Assembly (NCBI GenBank): GCA_903887375.1
Contig: CAISPN010000047.1
Coordinates: 1 to 64,000, forward strand
Reading direction: 5' to 3'
DNA from: an uncultured cyanobacterium
Lineage (GTDB): Bacteria > Cyanobacteriota > Cyanobacteriia > Cyanobacteriales > Microcystaceae
DNA length: 64,000 nt
Positions within the stretch are counted from its first letter, which is position 1. The number at the start of each line of letters is the position of its first letter. The translations under genes were made by a program, and so were the position numbers. Of the stretch, positions 29,326-36,880 are shown piece by piece. Under the pieces are notes generated by a model. It was not told where the DNA came from, ran no database searches, and saw nothing but the letters and a program-made list of their open reading frames with translations.

Positions 29326-30000
29326 CTAGATAAAATTAGTGCAAAGAAAATAAGCAAGATAAGCACTACCTAAAGGGACCAACAAATTGTCTATTCCCAC
29401 TTGAGAAATCAATTCTAATGCACTGCTAAAAACACCTACTACTAAAGAAATTAACCAAATTTGCCAAGAGCTACCAAATACCAAAGCCAGAATCATAAGA
29501 GTAATCCCAAAACTTACCAGCAGCATAGTCAAAGAACCTTCAAGGCTTTTATTCATACCAAGGGCTTTAAATTTATGCTTGCCGAATCTTTTGCCAATAA
29601 TGGCAGCTAGTCCATCACCCCAAGTCATTATCAGCACACCCAAAACTGCAAAGTAGGGATAATCTCTCCAGAAAATCCAAGACAATACTCCTATGCTCAG
29701 AGAGTAAAAAAAAGATCCCAAGCTTTTACGGCCTACCCCACTGAGACTATAGATTATCGGAATAAAATAAGAGATTAAACAAACTAGGGAAGAGGCAATT
29801 GAAGCTTGCAGAATAATTGAAAAAGGAATTTTTAACCACCAGGCAATCAAGATCACATTGCCCACCCCTATATGAACGATTTTGCGAGGAGCTTCAGTAT
29901 CTTTTCCTTCTCTTCTATGTATTATCTCAGCCGCTAAAATAACAATAGCCAGGTAAAGAATCACCCAGACCAAGGTAGAAGAAAAAGATAATATCTGCAT
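29326..30000 (-). CDS. Phytol/polyprenol kinase family membrane protein
   Basis: The 224-residue protein has about six or seven membrane helices and the family signature [13 protein letters not shown] (about residues 36-48). The conserved [19 protein letters not shown] and [10 protein letters not shown] come later. These are shared by the CTP-dependent phytol kinase VTE5/Slr1652 and dolichol kinases. In cyanobacteria the likely role is phosphorylating phytol released from chlorophyll for tocopherol or phylloquinone synthesis. A farnesol/polyprenol substrate cannot be excluded. The ATG starts 36 bp from the divergent yidD gene. Confidence 0.82.
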   Translation of the reverse strand: MQILSFSSTLVWVILYLAIVILAAEIIHRREGKDTEAPRKIVHIGVGNVILIAWWLKIPFSIILQASIASSLVCLISYFIPIIYSLSGVGRKSLGSFFYSLSIGVLSWIFWRDYPYFAVLGVLIMTWGDGLAAIIGKRFGKHKFKALGMNKSLEGSLTMLLVSFGITLMILALVFGSSWQIWLISLVVGVFSSALELISQVGIDNLLVPLGSAYLAYFLCTNFI

Positions 30001-30036
30001 AAATTTCCCATTTTTTTCAATTATGTCTATGCTCTC

Positions 30037-30267
30037 ATGAAATTTGTTCTAATTAATCTAGTTAAGGGTTATCGGCGTTGGATATCTCCTTTGTTTTTAC
30101 CATCTTGTCGTTTTCAACCAACTTGTTCTCAATATAGTATAGAGGCATTAGAAAAACATGGTGCCCTATGGGGAACTTACCTATCTATTAAGAGGATTCT
30201 CTCTTGTCATCCTTGGCATAGTGGTGGCTATGATCCAGTTCCTGACAAAATTGATCCAGATCAATAG
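30037..30267 (+). CDS. yidD: Membrane protein insertion efficiency factor YidD
   Basis: A 76-residue protein with the whole YidD signature: [32 protein letters not shown], and the C-terminal [13 protein letters not shown]. The three conserved cysteines are present. YidD is an amphipathic helical protein at the inner face of the membrane that helps YidC-dependent insertion. The gene is convergent with a phosphopantetheinyl transferase gene and their 3' ends overlap by 80 bp. Family length and motif order leave little doubt. Confidence 0.93.
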   Translation: MKFVLINLVKGYRRWISPLFLPSCRFQPTCSQYSIEALEKHGALWGTYLSIKRILSCHPWHSGGYDPVPDKIDPDQ

Positions 30268-30955
30268 AAAAACCCAGAATTTTTTCTAACTTCCCCTTAC
30301 AAGCAAGTGCTCCGTAGTATCTAGTTTGAGGTGAGAAACTATAGATACTCCAAGGCCTTTCCAAGAAGAAGCGATCTTGCTCTATTGTCAATTTGACCTT
30401 GTCTAACCCTCCTGCTATCCCTTGACCGGTGGCTTTGAGATAAGCCTCTTTAGCGGTCCAAAGTTTAAAAAACAACTCTTGCTCATTGGAGTATGTTTCT
30501 AGATATTCACAGTCTTGGCTATTAAAAAAACGCCTGGCAATTTCTTTAATATTGCCCATATCTTTGGCATATTCTAGATCTATTCCCAATTCACTATATT
30601 GACCAAGGGCATAGAGCACATATCCTTGGGAATGGGACAGGTTAAAATTGAGTTTAGTTGTTGCTATTTGTGCTAGTTTTGGTTTTCCTGTCTCACTGTA
30701 GCTAAAGAGGATCTCTTCTGGTCTAGATTGTAAATAGCGTCCCAAAATAAGCCTCAACATTCCTCTGGCGATAATAAATTGCTCAGCATGTTTGGTTTGT
30801 AAAAATTTTCCAGCTCTTTCTAGTTCATCGGCTGAAAGCAATCGAGTGAGAAAATCCAAGATATTTTGAGAACAATTTAAACTAGCTTGCCATAGATGAA
30901 CCTCATGCTGTCCTAAAATGTAGTCTGCTGTATCAAATTGCCAATTTAATTTCAC
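30188..30955 (-). CDS. 4'-Phosphopantetheinyl transferase (Sfp/HetI family)
   Basis: The enzyme moves phosphopantetheine from CoA to carrier proteins of fatty acid, polyketide or heterocyst-glycolipid type synthases. It shows the double-domain Sfp layout: [10 protein letters not shown] at the N-terminus, [15 protein letters not shown], the Mg motif GIDLEY, and [18 protein letters not shown] take the GTG at 30955 as start (255 residues), just 4 bp from the divergent CadD gene. An ATG at 31015 would add 20 residues and overlap that gene. The last 80 bp overlap yidD on the other strand, encoding a His/Asp-rich tail outside the catalytic fold. Confidence 0.87.
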   Translation of the reverse strand: MKLNWQFDTADYILGQHEVHLWQASLNCSQNILDFLTRLLSADELERAGKFLQTKHAEQFIIARGMLRLILGRYLQSRPEEILFSYSETGKPKLAQIATTKLNFNLSHSQGYVLYALGQYSELGIDLEYAKDMGNIKEIARRFFNSQDCEYLETYSNEQELFFKLWTAKEAYLKATGQGIAGGLDKVKLTIEQDRFFLERPWSIYSFSPQTRYYGALACKGKLEKILGFSIDLDQFCQELDHSHHYAKDDKRESS

Positions 30956-30959
30956 TGTT

Positions 30960-31580
30960 ATGAGTGTGGATCCTAGATTAGTTCTCGTTTCTATTGCGGC
31001 TTTTTTGGCCACCAATATGGATTGTTTGGTTGTTCTACTGTTTTTTTATTGCAGGATCAATAACGAGTTTAGACCTAAGCATATTGTTCTAGGTGAGTAT
31101 CTCGGTTTTTCTATCTTGATTTTACTGAGTCTGCCTGGTTTTTTGGGCGGTTATTTAATTTCTAAATCCTGGATTGGTTTATTGGGGTTAATGCCTTTAT
31201 TTTTGGGGTTAAAAGGACTTGTAGAATCTAATGTCGATATTGATGAAGAGCTCAATACTAAAGCGGTTTCACCTTTTTTTAGAAGGGGAATTTTTCGCTA
31301 TTTCAATCCCTATATTCTAGAAGTGATGTTTGTTCAGATTGGCAATGGTGGCGACAATGTTGCAACCTATATACCGTTATTTGCTAGCTTGAAACTAAAT
31401 GAACTATTGGTGGTCATAGCCATCTTTTATTTTTTAGTTGGTTTATTTTGCGTTTTGGCCTATTACTTGACTAGAGTGCCTAAAGTTGCCTATTTAATTG
31501 AGCGCTATGTCAATCGAATAGTCCCCTATCTCTATATTGCCCTGGGGGTTTACATCATTGGGAATAGTTATTTTTGGTAA
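30960..31580 (+). CDS. CadD-type cadmium/cation transporter
   Basis: A 206-residue membrane protein with about five or six helices that matches the cadmium-resistance transporter family: ATNMDCLVVLLFFY near the start, LGLKGLVE, and the conserved IGNGGDNVATYIPLFA. The family belongs to the LysE exporter superfamily. Members protect against cadmium or act on other cations, and the substrate here is not shown. The gene starts 4 bp from the divergent phosphopantetheinyl transferase start, and its last 26 bp overlap rimM convergently. Confidence 0.8.
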   Translation: MSVDPRLVLVSIAAFLATNMDCLVVLLFFYCRINNEFRPKHIVLGEYLGFSILILLSLPGFLGGYLISKSWIGLLGLMPLFLGLKGLVESNVDIDEELNTKAVSPFFRRGIFRYFNPYILEVMFVQIGNGGDNVATYIPLFASLKLNELLVVIAIFYFLVGLFCVLAYYLTRVPKVAYLIERYVNRIVPYLYIALGVYIIGNSYFW

Positions 31581-32103
31581 TCTCTAGTAATCCTTTGGGT
31601 GGATTTATTTCTATTTTTTTGTTAACCAGATCTACTACTGGGACAATCTCTTTGACAAAGGGAATCAGATAATTTGCTCCTTGAATTGGTTTTACTTCTA
31701 AAATATCTTGTCCTGCAAAAATAATATCTACTACTTTACCTAAACTATTGCCATCTTGTTGATTGTAAACCTCAAGATCTAATAGTTGGGATACGTGATA
31801 TTCATCTTGGGCTAATTGAGGAAGATCGGCTGAATCTACCAAAACCTCATAGCCACGCAAATCTTCTGCTGCATTTCTATCATTGATTCCAGAAAAAGTG
31901 AGGATATAGAGGTTTTTGCCAGGCACTATGCGGCCTTGCAAAAGTTCAATTTCTCTAATATCTTGACCATCTTTAGCACGAAGATAGCGCAGCCCTTTTT
32001 TAGTAAATCTCTCAGGAAAATCAGAATCTGGATAGACTTTAACTTCTCCTTTGATTCCTTGGGCTGCAACAATTTCACCTATTTTGAGCAAATTATCATT
32101 CAC
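31555..32103 (-). CDS. rimM: Ribosome maturation factor RimM
   Basis: RimM helps assemble the head of the 30S subunit around protein S19. The 182-residue protein has the N-terminal RimM domain (IGEIVAAQGIKGEVKVYP and FPERF) and the C-terminal PRC-barrel (about 100-175, LLDLEVYNQQDGNSLGKV, LIPFVKEIVPVVD). The stop codon lies inside the 3' end of the convergent CadD gene (26-bp overlap). It starts 6 bp after the stop codon of the HpsJ-like gene, suggesting co-transcription. Confidence 0.95.
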   Translation of the reverse strand: MNDNLLKIGEIVAAQGIKGEVKVYPDSDFPERFTKKGLRYLRAKDGQDIREIELLQGRIVPGKNLYILTFSGINDRNAAEDLRGYEVLVDSADLPQLAQDEYHVSQLLDLEVYNQQDGNSLGKVVDIIFAGQDILEVKPIQGANYLIPFVKEIVPVVDLVNKKIEINPPKGLLEITKNNYSQ

Positions 32104-32109
32104 AAATAT

Positions 32110-32865
32110 CTACTCTTCTCTCAATTGCTTATAGATCATCCTTGACCATCTGGTCAATCTCCAGATCATGAACATACAGACGCCGCCTAGAAAAGTTCCC
32201 AGTATATATTTAATGGCGTTTTTATAAAATTCCATCATGCGGGTTTTGTTCTCACCAGCGGCAAATTTACGATATTTCAAGGCATCGTTGACCAGCTTTT
32301 CGGTTACTTCAGTTTTAATCTGGGGAAATGCTCTTCCACTGCGTATTATATCTTCTGCTCCAAGTTTGGTCGCCTGCGATATGGCTAAAAGTTGCTGACT
32401 AGAGGTTGCTTGAGTTACTAATTGCTTGACCCGCTCTAAACCTGTATCAAATTTGGCAATCTGGACTGTATTTTGCGCTCTCAAACGATTATTGATCTTC
32501 AAGGCATCTGAAAGTATCAATGGAAACATGGCAAAGTAGAGTATAGACAGTGCCAAGGCAACCCAGGAGAAAAAGTTCAACCATCTAGCCTGCTTGAGCC
32601 TAATCTCGTTTTTGTCTATGTAAAAGAACACTAGAAAATAAGCAAGTAGTGGAGACCATATTTGCTCAACGAGACGGCCAACTGTATTAAATTCCCAGTC
32701 TGGGTTGAATATGTAAGCTGGTATTAAAATTGCCAGATAATCCAATAGGCAAAATATAAATACAAAATAGCCAATTGTCCTTAACAAAGTCAGTGATCTT
32801 TGCTCAGTACTCTTGTTAGCTTCATATACTGAACGGTTATTTATTCGGGGCTTTTCGATTTCCAT
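32110..32865 (-). CDS. HpsJ-like membrane protein
   Basis: A 251-residue protein with an N-terminal cytosolic stretch, three helices (about 28-50, 70-85, 93-115), a soluble helical middle and a last helix near 215-235 before a basic end. This layout and sequences such as RTIGYFVFIFCLLDYLAILIPAY and QIWSPLLAYFLVFF match the HpsJ-like family, which is associated with hormogonium polysaccharide and with cyanoexosortase loci. It is directly downstream of a PFE-CTERM gene and upstream of rimM. I infer a role in sorting or export of those proteins. An internally deleted copy lies at 33773-33958. Confidence 0.62.
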   Translation of the reverse strand: MEIEKPRINNRSVYEANKSTEQRSLTLLRTIGYFVFIFCLLDYLAILIPAYIFNPDWEFNTVGRLVEQIWSPLLAYFLVFFYIDKNEIRLKQARWLNFFSWVALALSILYFAMFPLILSDALKINNRLRAQNTVQIAKFDTGLERVKQLVTQATSSQQLLAISQATKLGAEDIIRSGRAFPQIKTEVTEKLVNDALKYRKFAAGENKTRMMEFYKNAIKYILGTFLGGVCMFMIWRLTRWSRMIYKQLREE

Positions 32866-33050
32866 GATTTCTAAAAATATTTAAGATCAAAAAAAAGACT
32901 CAAATTTCTCTGAGTCTTTAGTATTATAAGTTGTTTGGGTTAGATATTTGCCTGTTTTTTGGCAGCAGATCTCTTTTTGATTTGTCTCAAGCCCAAGAAT
33001 AAAGGTACTCCCAAAAGGACGCCTTGCTCAGGAGAGAATTCAAAGGGTAC
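32163..33050. repeat. Segmental duplication, copy A (complete)
   Basis: 32163-32224 matches 33773-33834, and 32742-33050 matches 33835-34144, with only a handful of mismatches and one extra A in copy B. Copy A keeps the 517 bp missing from copy B. It spans most of the HpsJ-like gene, the terminator and the sorting-tail codons of the first PFE-CTERM gene. Confidence 0.9.
32886..32919 (-). terminator. Terminator after PFE-CTERM gene 1
   Basis: A 9-bp perfect stem (AAAGACTCA/TGAGTCTTT, arms 32894-32902 and 32911-32919) is followed on the minus strand by eight T. It lies 20 bp after the stop codon of the 32940-33617 gene and should separate it from the HpsJ-like gene. Confidence 0.82.
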
Positions 33051-33617
33051 TGCTAATGAGACGCCATTGTTAATCTGTTTTACAAAAGTACCAGGATCAC
33101 TGACAGCTGAAACAAGAGTTGTGGACGTTACTCCAGCGGCAAAAAGAACAGGCGCGATATTAGCATTGTTAGATAAGAGGTTTACATTGATCCCCCCGGG
33201 AGTATAAGTCGAATTCATTATTGTATTAGGAGCGCTGGGATCAAAATTGTAGAGCGCACTTATTTTTGCTTTATCAAATTGCTTGTTAGCAGTAATGCTC
33301 CAGGTGGAGGTACCAGTACCGGGAGAAGTTGTTGTTATGCTATTATTTGGGCCATGATCAATGTTGAGGTTATAGAAGCCTCCGGAGGTGCTTATATCAA
33401 CCACGTCGTTAGCGTTCAGACCGGTGTAACTTTGCAACTGATAAGTCAGAACATCAGCACCATTAGTGATTGTTACCCCATTTGTCCAAGTAGTATCGTT
33501 TAGAGCTAATTGGGTTCCCAATGTATATGGGGTAAAAATTGCACTAGCTGACCCGGAATGTAGAAGAGATGCGCTCGCAGCTAAAAGTGCAGAGGCAGCA
33601 ATTTTGTTGAATTTCAT
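32940..33617 (-). CDS. PFE-type (PEP-CTERM-like) exported protein 1
   Basis: A 225-residue protein with a signal peptide (MKFNKIAASALLAASASLLH, cleavage after SASA). A Thr/Asn/Gly-rich beta-type passenger of about 160 residues follows. The C-terminus has VPFEFSPEQG, a hydrophobic span (VLLGVPLFLGL) and a long basic tail (RQIKKRSAAKKQ). PFE-FSP tails are the cyanobacterial variant of the PEP-CTERM sorting signal, processed by cyanoexosortases. The passenger has no family I recognise. Its tail is identical in protein to that of the 34034-34651 gene. A terminator follows at once. Confidence 0.75.
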   Translation of the reverse strand: MKFNKIAASALLAASASLLHSGSASAIFTPYTLGTQLALNDTTWTNGVTITNGADVLTYQLQSYTGLNANDVVDISTSGGFYNLNIDHGPNNSITTTSPGTGTSTWSITANKQFDKAKISALYNFDPSAPNTIMNSTYTPGGINVNLLSNNANIAPVLFAAGVTSTTLVSAVSDPGTFVKQINNGVSLAVPFEFSPEQGVLLGVPLFLGLRQIKKRSAAKKQANI

Positions 33618-33772
33618 AGATAAATGTTCCTAGCAAGAGTTAATGGAAATACACTAACAAATTATTGTGATGAATCTAGGGTAAATGCATGCAAAAAAGA
33701 GACATAATATGCTATGTAAAGACAAAAAAATTATTGATTTTTATATGTTTTGTAGGCTACCCTAGACCCTGA

Positions 33773-33958
33773 AGATCATGAACATACAGACGCCGCCTAG
33801 AAAAGTTCCCAGTATATATTTAATGGCGTTTTTACCAATAGGCAAAATATAAATACAAAATAGCCAATTGTCCTTAACAAAGTCAGTGATCTTTGCTCAG
33901 TACTCTTGTTAGCTTCATATACTGAAGGGTTATTTATTTGGGGCTTTTCGATTTCCAT
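33773..33958 (-). pseudogene. Internally deleted copy of the HpsJ-like gene
   Basis: Relative to the intact gene at 32110-32865, this copy keeps the first 41 codons or so (ATG at 33958-33956), then lacks 517 bp, then keeps 62 bp from near the original 3' end and stops short of the original stop codon. The deletion is not a multiple of three, so the frame is lost. The kept 124-bp 5' part differs at only two positions, so the copy is young or has been homogenised. Confidence 0.88.
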
Positions 33959-33981
33959 GATTTCTAAAAATATTTAAGATC

Positions 33982-34013
33982 AAAAAAAAAGACTCAAATT
34001 TCTCTGAGTCTTT
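33982..34013 (-). terminator. Terminator after PFE-CTERM gene 2
   Basis: Duplicate of the terminator at 32886-32919: the same 9-bp stem (arms 33988-33996 and 34005-34013) and a run of nine T on the minus strand. It lies 20 bp after the stop codon of the 34034-34651 gene. Confidence 0.82.
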
Positions 34014-34033
34014 AGTATTATAAGTTGTTTGGG

Positions 34034-34651
34034 TTAGATATTTGCTTGTTTTTTGGCAGCAGATCTCTTTTTGATTTGTCTCAAGCCTAAGAATAAAGGT
34101 ACTCCCAAAAGGACGCCTTGCTCAGGAGAGAACTCAAAAGGCACTGGGGTGCTGACAGTACTACCCTTTGGGAATCCTTTAGAGAAAGTAGTAGCTGTAC
34201 CATCATTGTTGTACTTTAAACTGGAAACTTTAGGATCTCCTATACCAAGAATACTTGCGGTATCTCCGCCAGCACCGGTTAAAGCGCTACCAAAGTTGAG
34301 CTCAAGAGCATTGAAGGCATTCAGGGTTGGCGTAGTGGCATTGTCAGGATAGCTATATTTAAGTGAAAGAAAAGTAGAACCAGAAAGAACTGATCCATTA
34401 AGGGCCGTAAAGGTTACAGAAGTAACACCGGCAGGGGCGGTTTGACCTCCTACTAAACCACTTGCTGTGATGTTGATGTTGGTATAGGCAGTTCCATCAA
34501 AGTCAAAAGTACCTGTAACATTAATTGAACCAGGTGGAAGTACAATTGGGTCTGGGTTAAAGGAATAGGTCAAGGCATGAGCTGCAGCAGACTGTAAAAG
34601 CACTGCGCTGGCAACTAAAGCTGAGGCAGAAGCTAGTTTGTTCAATTTCAT
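34034..34651 (-). CDS. PFE-type (PEP-CTERM-like) exported protein 2
   Basis: A 205-residue protein with a signal peptide (MKLNKLASASALVASAVLLQ, ending AAAHA) related to that of protein 1. A different beta-rich passenger follows (about 26-168, with GSINVTGTFDFDGTAYTNINITASG). The last 36 residues are identical to the PFE-CTERM tail of protein 1. The last 111 bp differ from gene 1 at about five positions, all synonymous. The passenger opening (dual FDFDGTAYTNI pattern) resembles short beta-sandwich PEP-CTERM proteins but I cannot name it. It probably forms part of the outer surface or exopolysaccharide. Confidence 0.75.
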   Translation of the reverse strand: MKLNKLASASALVASAVLLQSAAAHALTYSFNPDPIVLPPGSINVTGTFDFDGTAYTNINITASGLVGGQTAPAGVTSVTFTALNGSVLSGSTFLSLKYSYPDNATTPTLNAFNALELNFGSALTGAGGDTASILGIGDPKVSSLKYNNDGTATTFSKGFPKGSTVSTPVPFEFSPEQGVLLGVPLFLGLRQIKKRSAAKKQANI

Positions 34652-34783
34652 AATTTATACCTGTTAATTGAGAAAGGTCGTTTTTCCACGATTAATGGCT
34701 CTAATTTAACATAGATAGATTTATAAATCAAGCTATTTAAATTACAACTTTAAAAATCGTTAAAGTGCTCATTAGCCTCCTAT

Positions 34784-34857
34784 ATATCAGGTTAGAATGA
34801 CCTTCTATTAAAAATAATTTATATCAGGTTAGAATGACCTTCTATTAAAAATAATTT
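34784..34857. repeat. 37-bp perfect tandem repeat before the MFS gene
   Basis: Two identical 37-bp units (34784-34820 and 34821-34857) end 9 bp before the MFS start codon. Each contains AGGT-N7-ACCT, an imperfect inverted repeat that could be an operator. The rest is AT-rich. Confidence 0.92.
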
Positions 34858-34866
34858 TTTTGTGCA

Positions 34867-36189
34867 ATGAAATTAACACGTTATCAATGGATGGTGCTTT
34901 TTGCAGCTTGGCTAGGCTGGGGTTTTGATATATTTGATGGTCTTTTGTTTAACTACGTGGCTCCCAACTGCGTACCAACTCTTTTAGGTTTGACTATTGG
35001 CTCTAGTGAGGCTAAGACTGCTACTTTATATTGGACTGGTCTGATTACCTCGATTTTGCTTCTAGGTTGGGCTTTTGGTGGGATCTTTTTTGGTTATATT
35101 GCCGATCGCATTGGTCGAACCAAAACTTTACTAATAACCATGTTGCTCTATGCCATTGGAACTGCTAGCTGCGCTTTTGCTCCTAATATTCAAACTTTAA
35201 TGTTATTTAGATTGATAGCCAGTTTGGGTATTGGGGGAGAATGGGCAGCCGGGGCCTCTATGGTGGCAGAAGTAATGCCCCCAAAATATAGAGTAGAAGC
35301 TGGAGCTCTGCTCTATACCTCTGCCTCGATGGGGTTGTTTCTGGCAAGCTCTGTCAATTATTTAGTTTCTAGAGTTTTGTTTTCTGCTAGTCCTGAAGTT
35401 TCATGGCGCTATGTCTTTTTAGCTGGGTTGATTCCTGCGGCAGTTGCTATTTCTATTCGTTTTTTTGTCAAAGAGCCTGAAGCTTGGGAATCTCAAAAGG
35501 GGCAAAAGCCTCCATCTATCGGGGAAATTTTCGCCCCAGGAATCAGAAAAGCAACCATTAGCGGTTTATCTGTTGCGGTGATCGCCCTATTGACTTGGTG
35601 GAGCTGTAATAGTTTTATTCCAGTAGTAGCTAGTGGCCTTGCTCAAGTTGCTGTCAAAGCCCAAGCTATACCAGCAAATCAGGTGCAAATTGTCATAGAA
35701 GAGTGGAAAACATCTATCACTAATAGTTTTAATTTTGGGGGCTTAATCGGTACTTTGCTGACTATCCCGGCGGCTAAAATTTTAGGGCGCAAGTGGATGT
35801 TTGCTATTTATTTTGTGCTCTCTAGCTTAGCTGTTACTTTTACTTTTGGCGGAGCGCACAGTGGCACCTTAAATGTATGGTGTTGGTTATATTTTGCCAT
35901 TGGGCTGACGGTCTTTGGTATCTTTGGGAGCTTTACTTTTTATCTACCAGAGCTGTTTCCCACCAGGTTGAGGGCTACTGGTTCAGGTTTTTGTTACAAC
36001 GCAGGGAGAATCATCACGGCAATTGGCCCATTTTTAGTTGGTCAGATTGCCTCTAGCAAAGTCAATGCCTTACAGGGAGCCTTTGAAGTATTATTTATCA
36101 TTGGCTTTATTCCCCTATTAGGCATAGTGATCATGCCCTGGGTTATAGAAACCAAGGGGGAAAAAGGAGAGAAATCTTCGCTATACTGA
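34867..36189 (+). CDS. MFS transporter (AAHS/sugar-porter-like)
   Basis: A 440-residue, 12-helix major facilitator protein. It has the loop 2-3 signature GYIADRIGRTK (about residues 78-88), GIGGEWAAGASMVAEVMPPKYR in helices 4-5, and the second-half PELFPTRLRATGSGFCYNAGRI. These are typical of aromatic acid and organic-acid:H+ symporters and related sugar porters. Substrate is unknown. A DUF3110 gene follows by 19 bp and murQ by a further 3 bp, so all three are probably one transcript. The start lies 9 bp after the tandem repeat and has no clear Shine-Dalgarno. Confidence 0.85.
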   Translation: MKLTRYQWMVLFAAWLGWGFDIFDGLLFNYVAPNCVPTLLGLTIGSSEAKTATLYWTGLITSILLLGWAFGGIFFGYIADRIGRTKTLLITMLLYAIGTASCAFAPNIQTLMLFRLIASLGIGGEWAAGASMVAEVMPPKYRVEAGALLYTSASMGLFLASSVNYLVSRVLFSASPEVSWRYVFLAGLIPAAVAISIRFFVKEPEAWESQKGQKPPSIGEIFAPGIRKATISGLSVAVIALLTWWSCNSFIPVVASGLAQVAVKAQAIPANQVQIVIEEWKTSITNSFNFGGLIGTLLTIPAAKILGRKWMFAIYFVLSSLAVTFTFGGAHSGTLNVWCWLYFAIGLTVFGIFGSFTFYLPELFPTRLRATGSGFCYNAGRIITAIGPFLVGQIASSKVNALQGAFEVLFIIGFIPLLGIVIMPWVIETKGEKGEKSSLY

Positions 36190-36208
36190 CAACATTCATC
36201 CTCAAGCT

Positions 36209-36877
36209 ATGACCATGAAAAGACTATATCTTTTGCTTTTTGAAGAAGAAAAGATCCTCAGTATTGCTCTGGGGCAATATAGAATAGTGCCCATTTTTGA
36301 ATCCGAGGAAGATGCCTTCGGCTACAGTTCAAATGTCGAAGAGTCATCTAGAATTATTTCTCTCGAATTAAAAGATCTGATCAACTATGCTAGAGCTACA
36401 AGCTACAGCTTTAAACTGGTTGCCAGAGGAACACAGTTAAACGTTCCATTAGAATGGCTCGAATTAGTGGAATGGTCATCACAGAAATACCAAACCCAAA
36501 ACCTACAAGAGGTCTACATTTTGCTATTTGAATCTGGCAAAGAAACCGAGGGTGTCCATAGCCTCAAGATTAACCGCTATGACATCGTTTTGTTATTTGA
36601 AGCTCAAGATGATGCTACACGCTATTGTTTGCTGCTTGAGGCTCAGGATTTTCCAACTCCTACTGTAGAGGCAATCTTGGTTGAAGATGCTATAGATGCT
36701 TGTGATGTGGCTGGTTATGCCTGGCAAATTGTCAAAACCGAGGGTCTGACTCTTCCACCAGATAAAAACCTCCAACAAACCGACTGGCAGCAGGATGAAC
36801 TCGAGCAAGAAGATCAAAATGACGATGATCAAGATGATCTAGAAAGTATACGCCGCAAATTAGAAGGACTGCTTTAG
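36209..36877 (+). CDS. Tandem DUF3110 protein
   Basis: The 222-residue protein contains two copies of the cyanobacterial/plant DUF3110 unit: a weaker one (about 4-75, LYLLLFEEEKILSIALGQYRI) and a clear one (about 101-180, VYILLFESGKETEGVHSLKI and LLFEAQDDATRYCLLLEAQD). A very acidic tail ends it (about 190-210, with runs of Glu and Asp). No catalytic residues or signal peptide are seen. DUF3110 function is not established. The gene sits between MFS and murQ with tiny gaps, which suggests common expression but not a shared pathway. Confidence 0.75.
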   Translation: MTMKRLYLLLFEEEKILSIALGQYRIVPIFESEEDAFGYSSNVEESSRIISLELKDLINYARATSYSFKLVARGTQLNVPLEWLELVEWSSQKYQTQNLQEVYILLFESGKETEGVHSLKINRYDIVLLFEAQDDATRYCLLLEAQDFPTPTVEAILVEDAIDACDVAGYAWQIVKTEGLTLPPDKNLQQTDWQQDELEQEDQNDDDQDDLESIRRKLEGLL

Positions 36878-36880
36878 ATT

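Larger units (their letters stand above)
33773..34144. repeat. Segmental duplication, copy B (517-bp internal deletion)
   Basis: Copy B carries the remnant HpsJ-like gene, a duplicate terminator and the sorting-tail codons of the second PFE-CTERM gene. Similarity stops abruptly at the codons for VPFEF; upstream passenger codons are unrelated to copy A. The 416-bp gene-free stretch 33618-34033 is thus mostly explained by this duplication plus about 150 bp of AT-rich leader for gene 1. Confidence 0.9.

Noticed and set aside
32163-34144. Insertion sequence as the cause of the duplicated blocks
   Set aside because: No transposase frame, terminal repeats of the blocks or target duplications; the copies are parts of host genes.
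34784-34857. CRISPR-like array from repeated 37-bp units
   Set aside because: Only two directly adjacent units without spacers and no cas genes; a simple tandem duplication.
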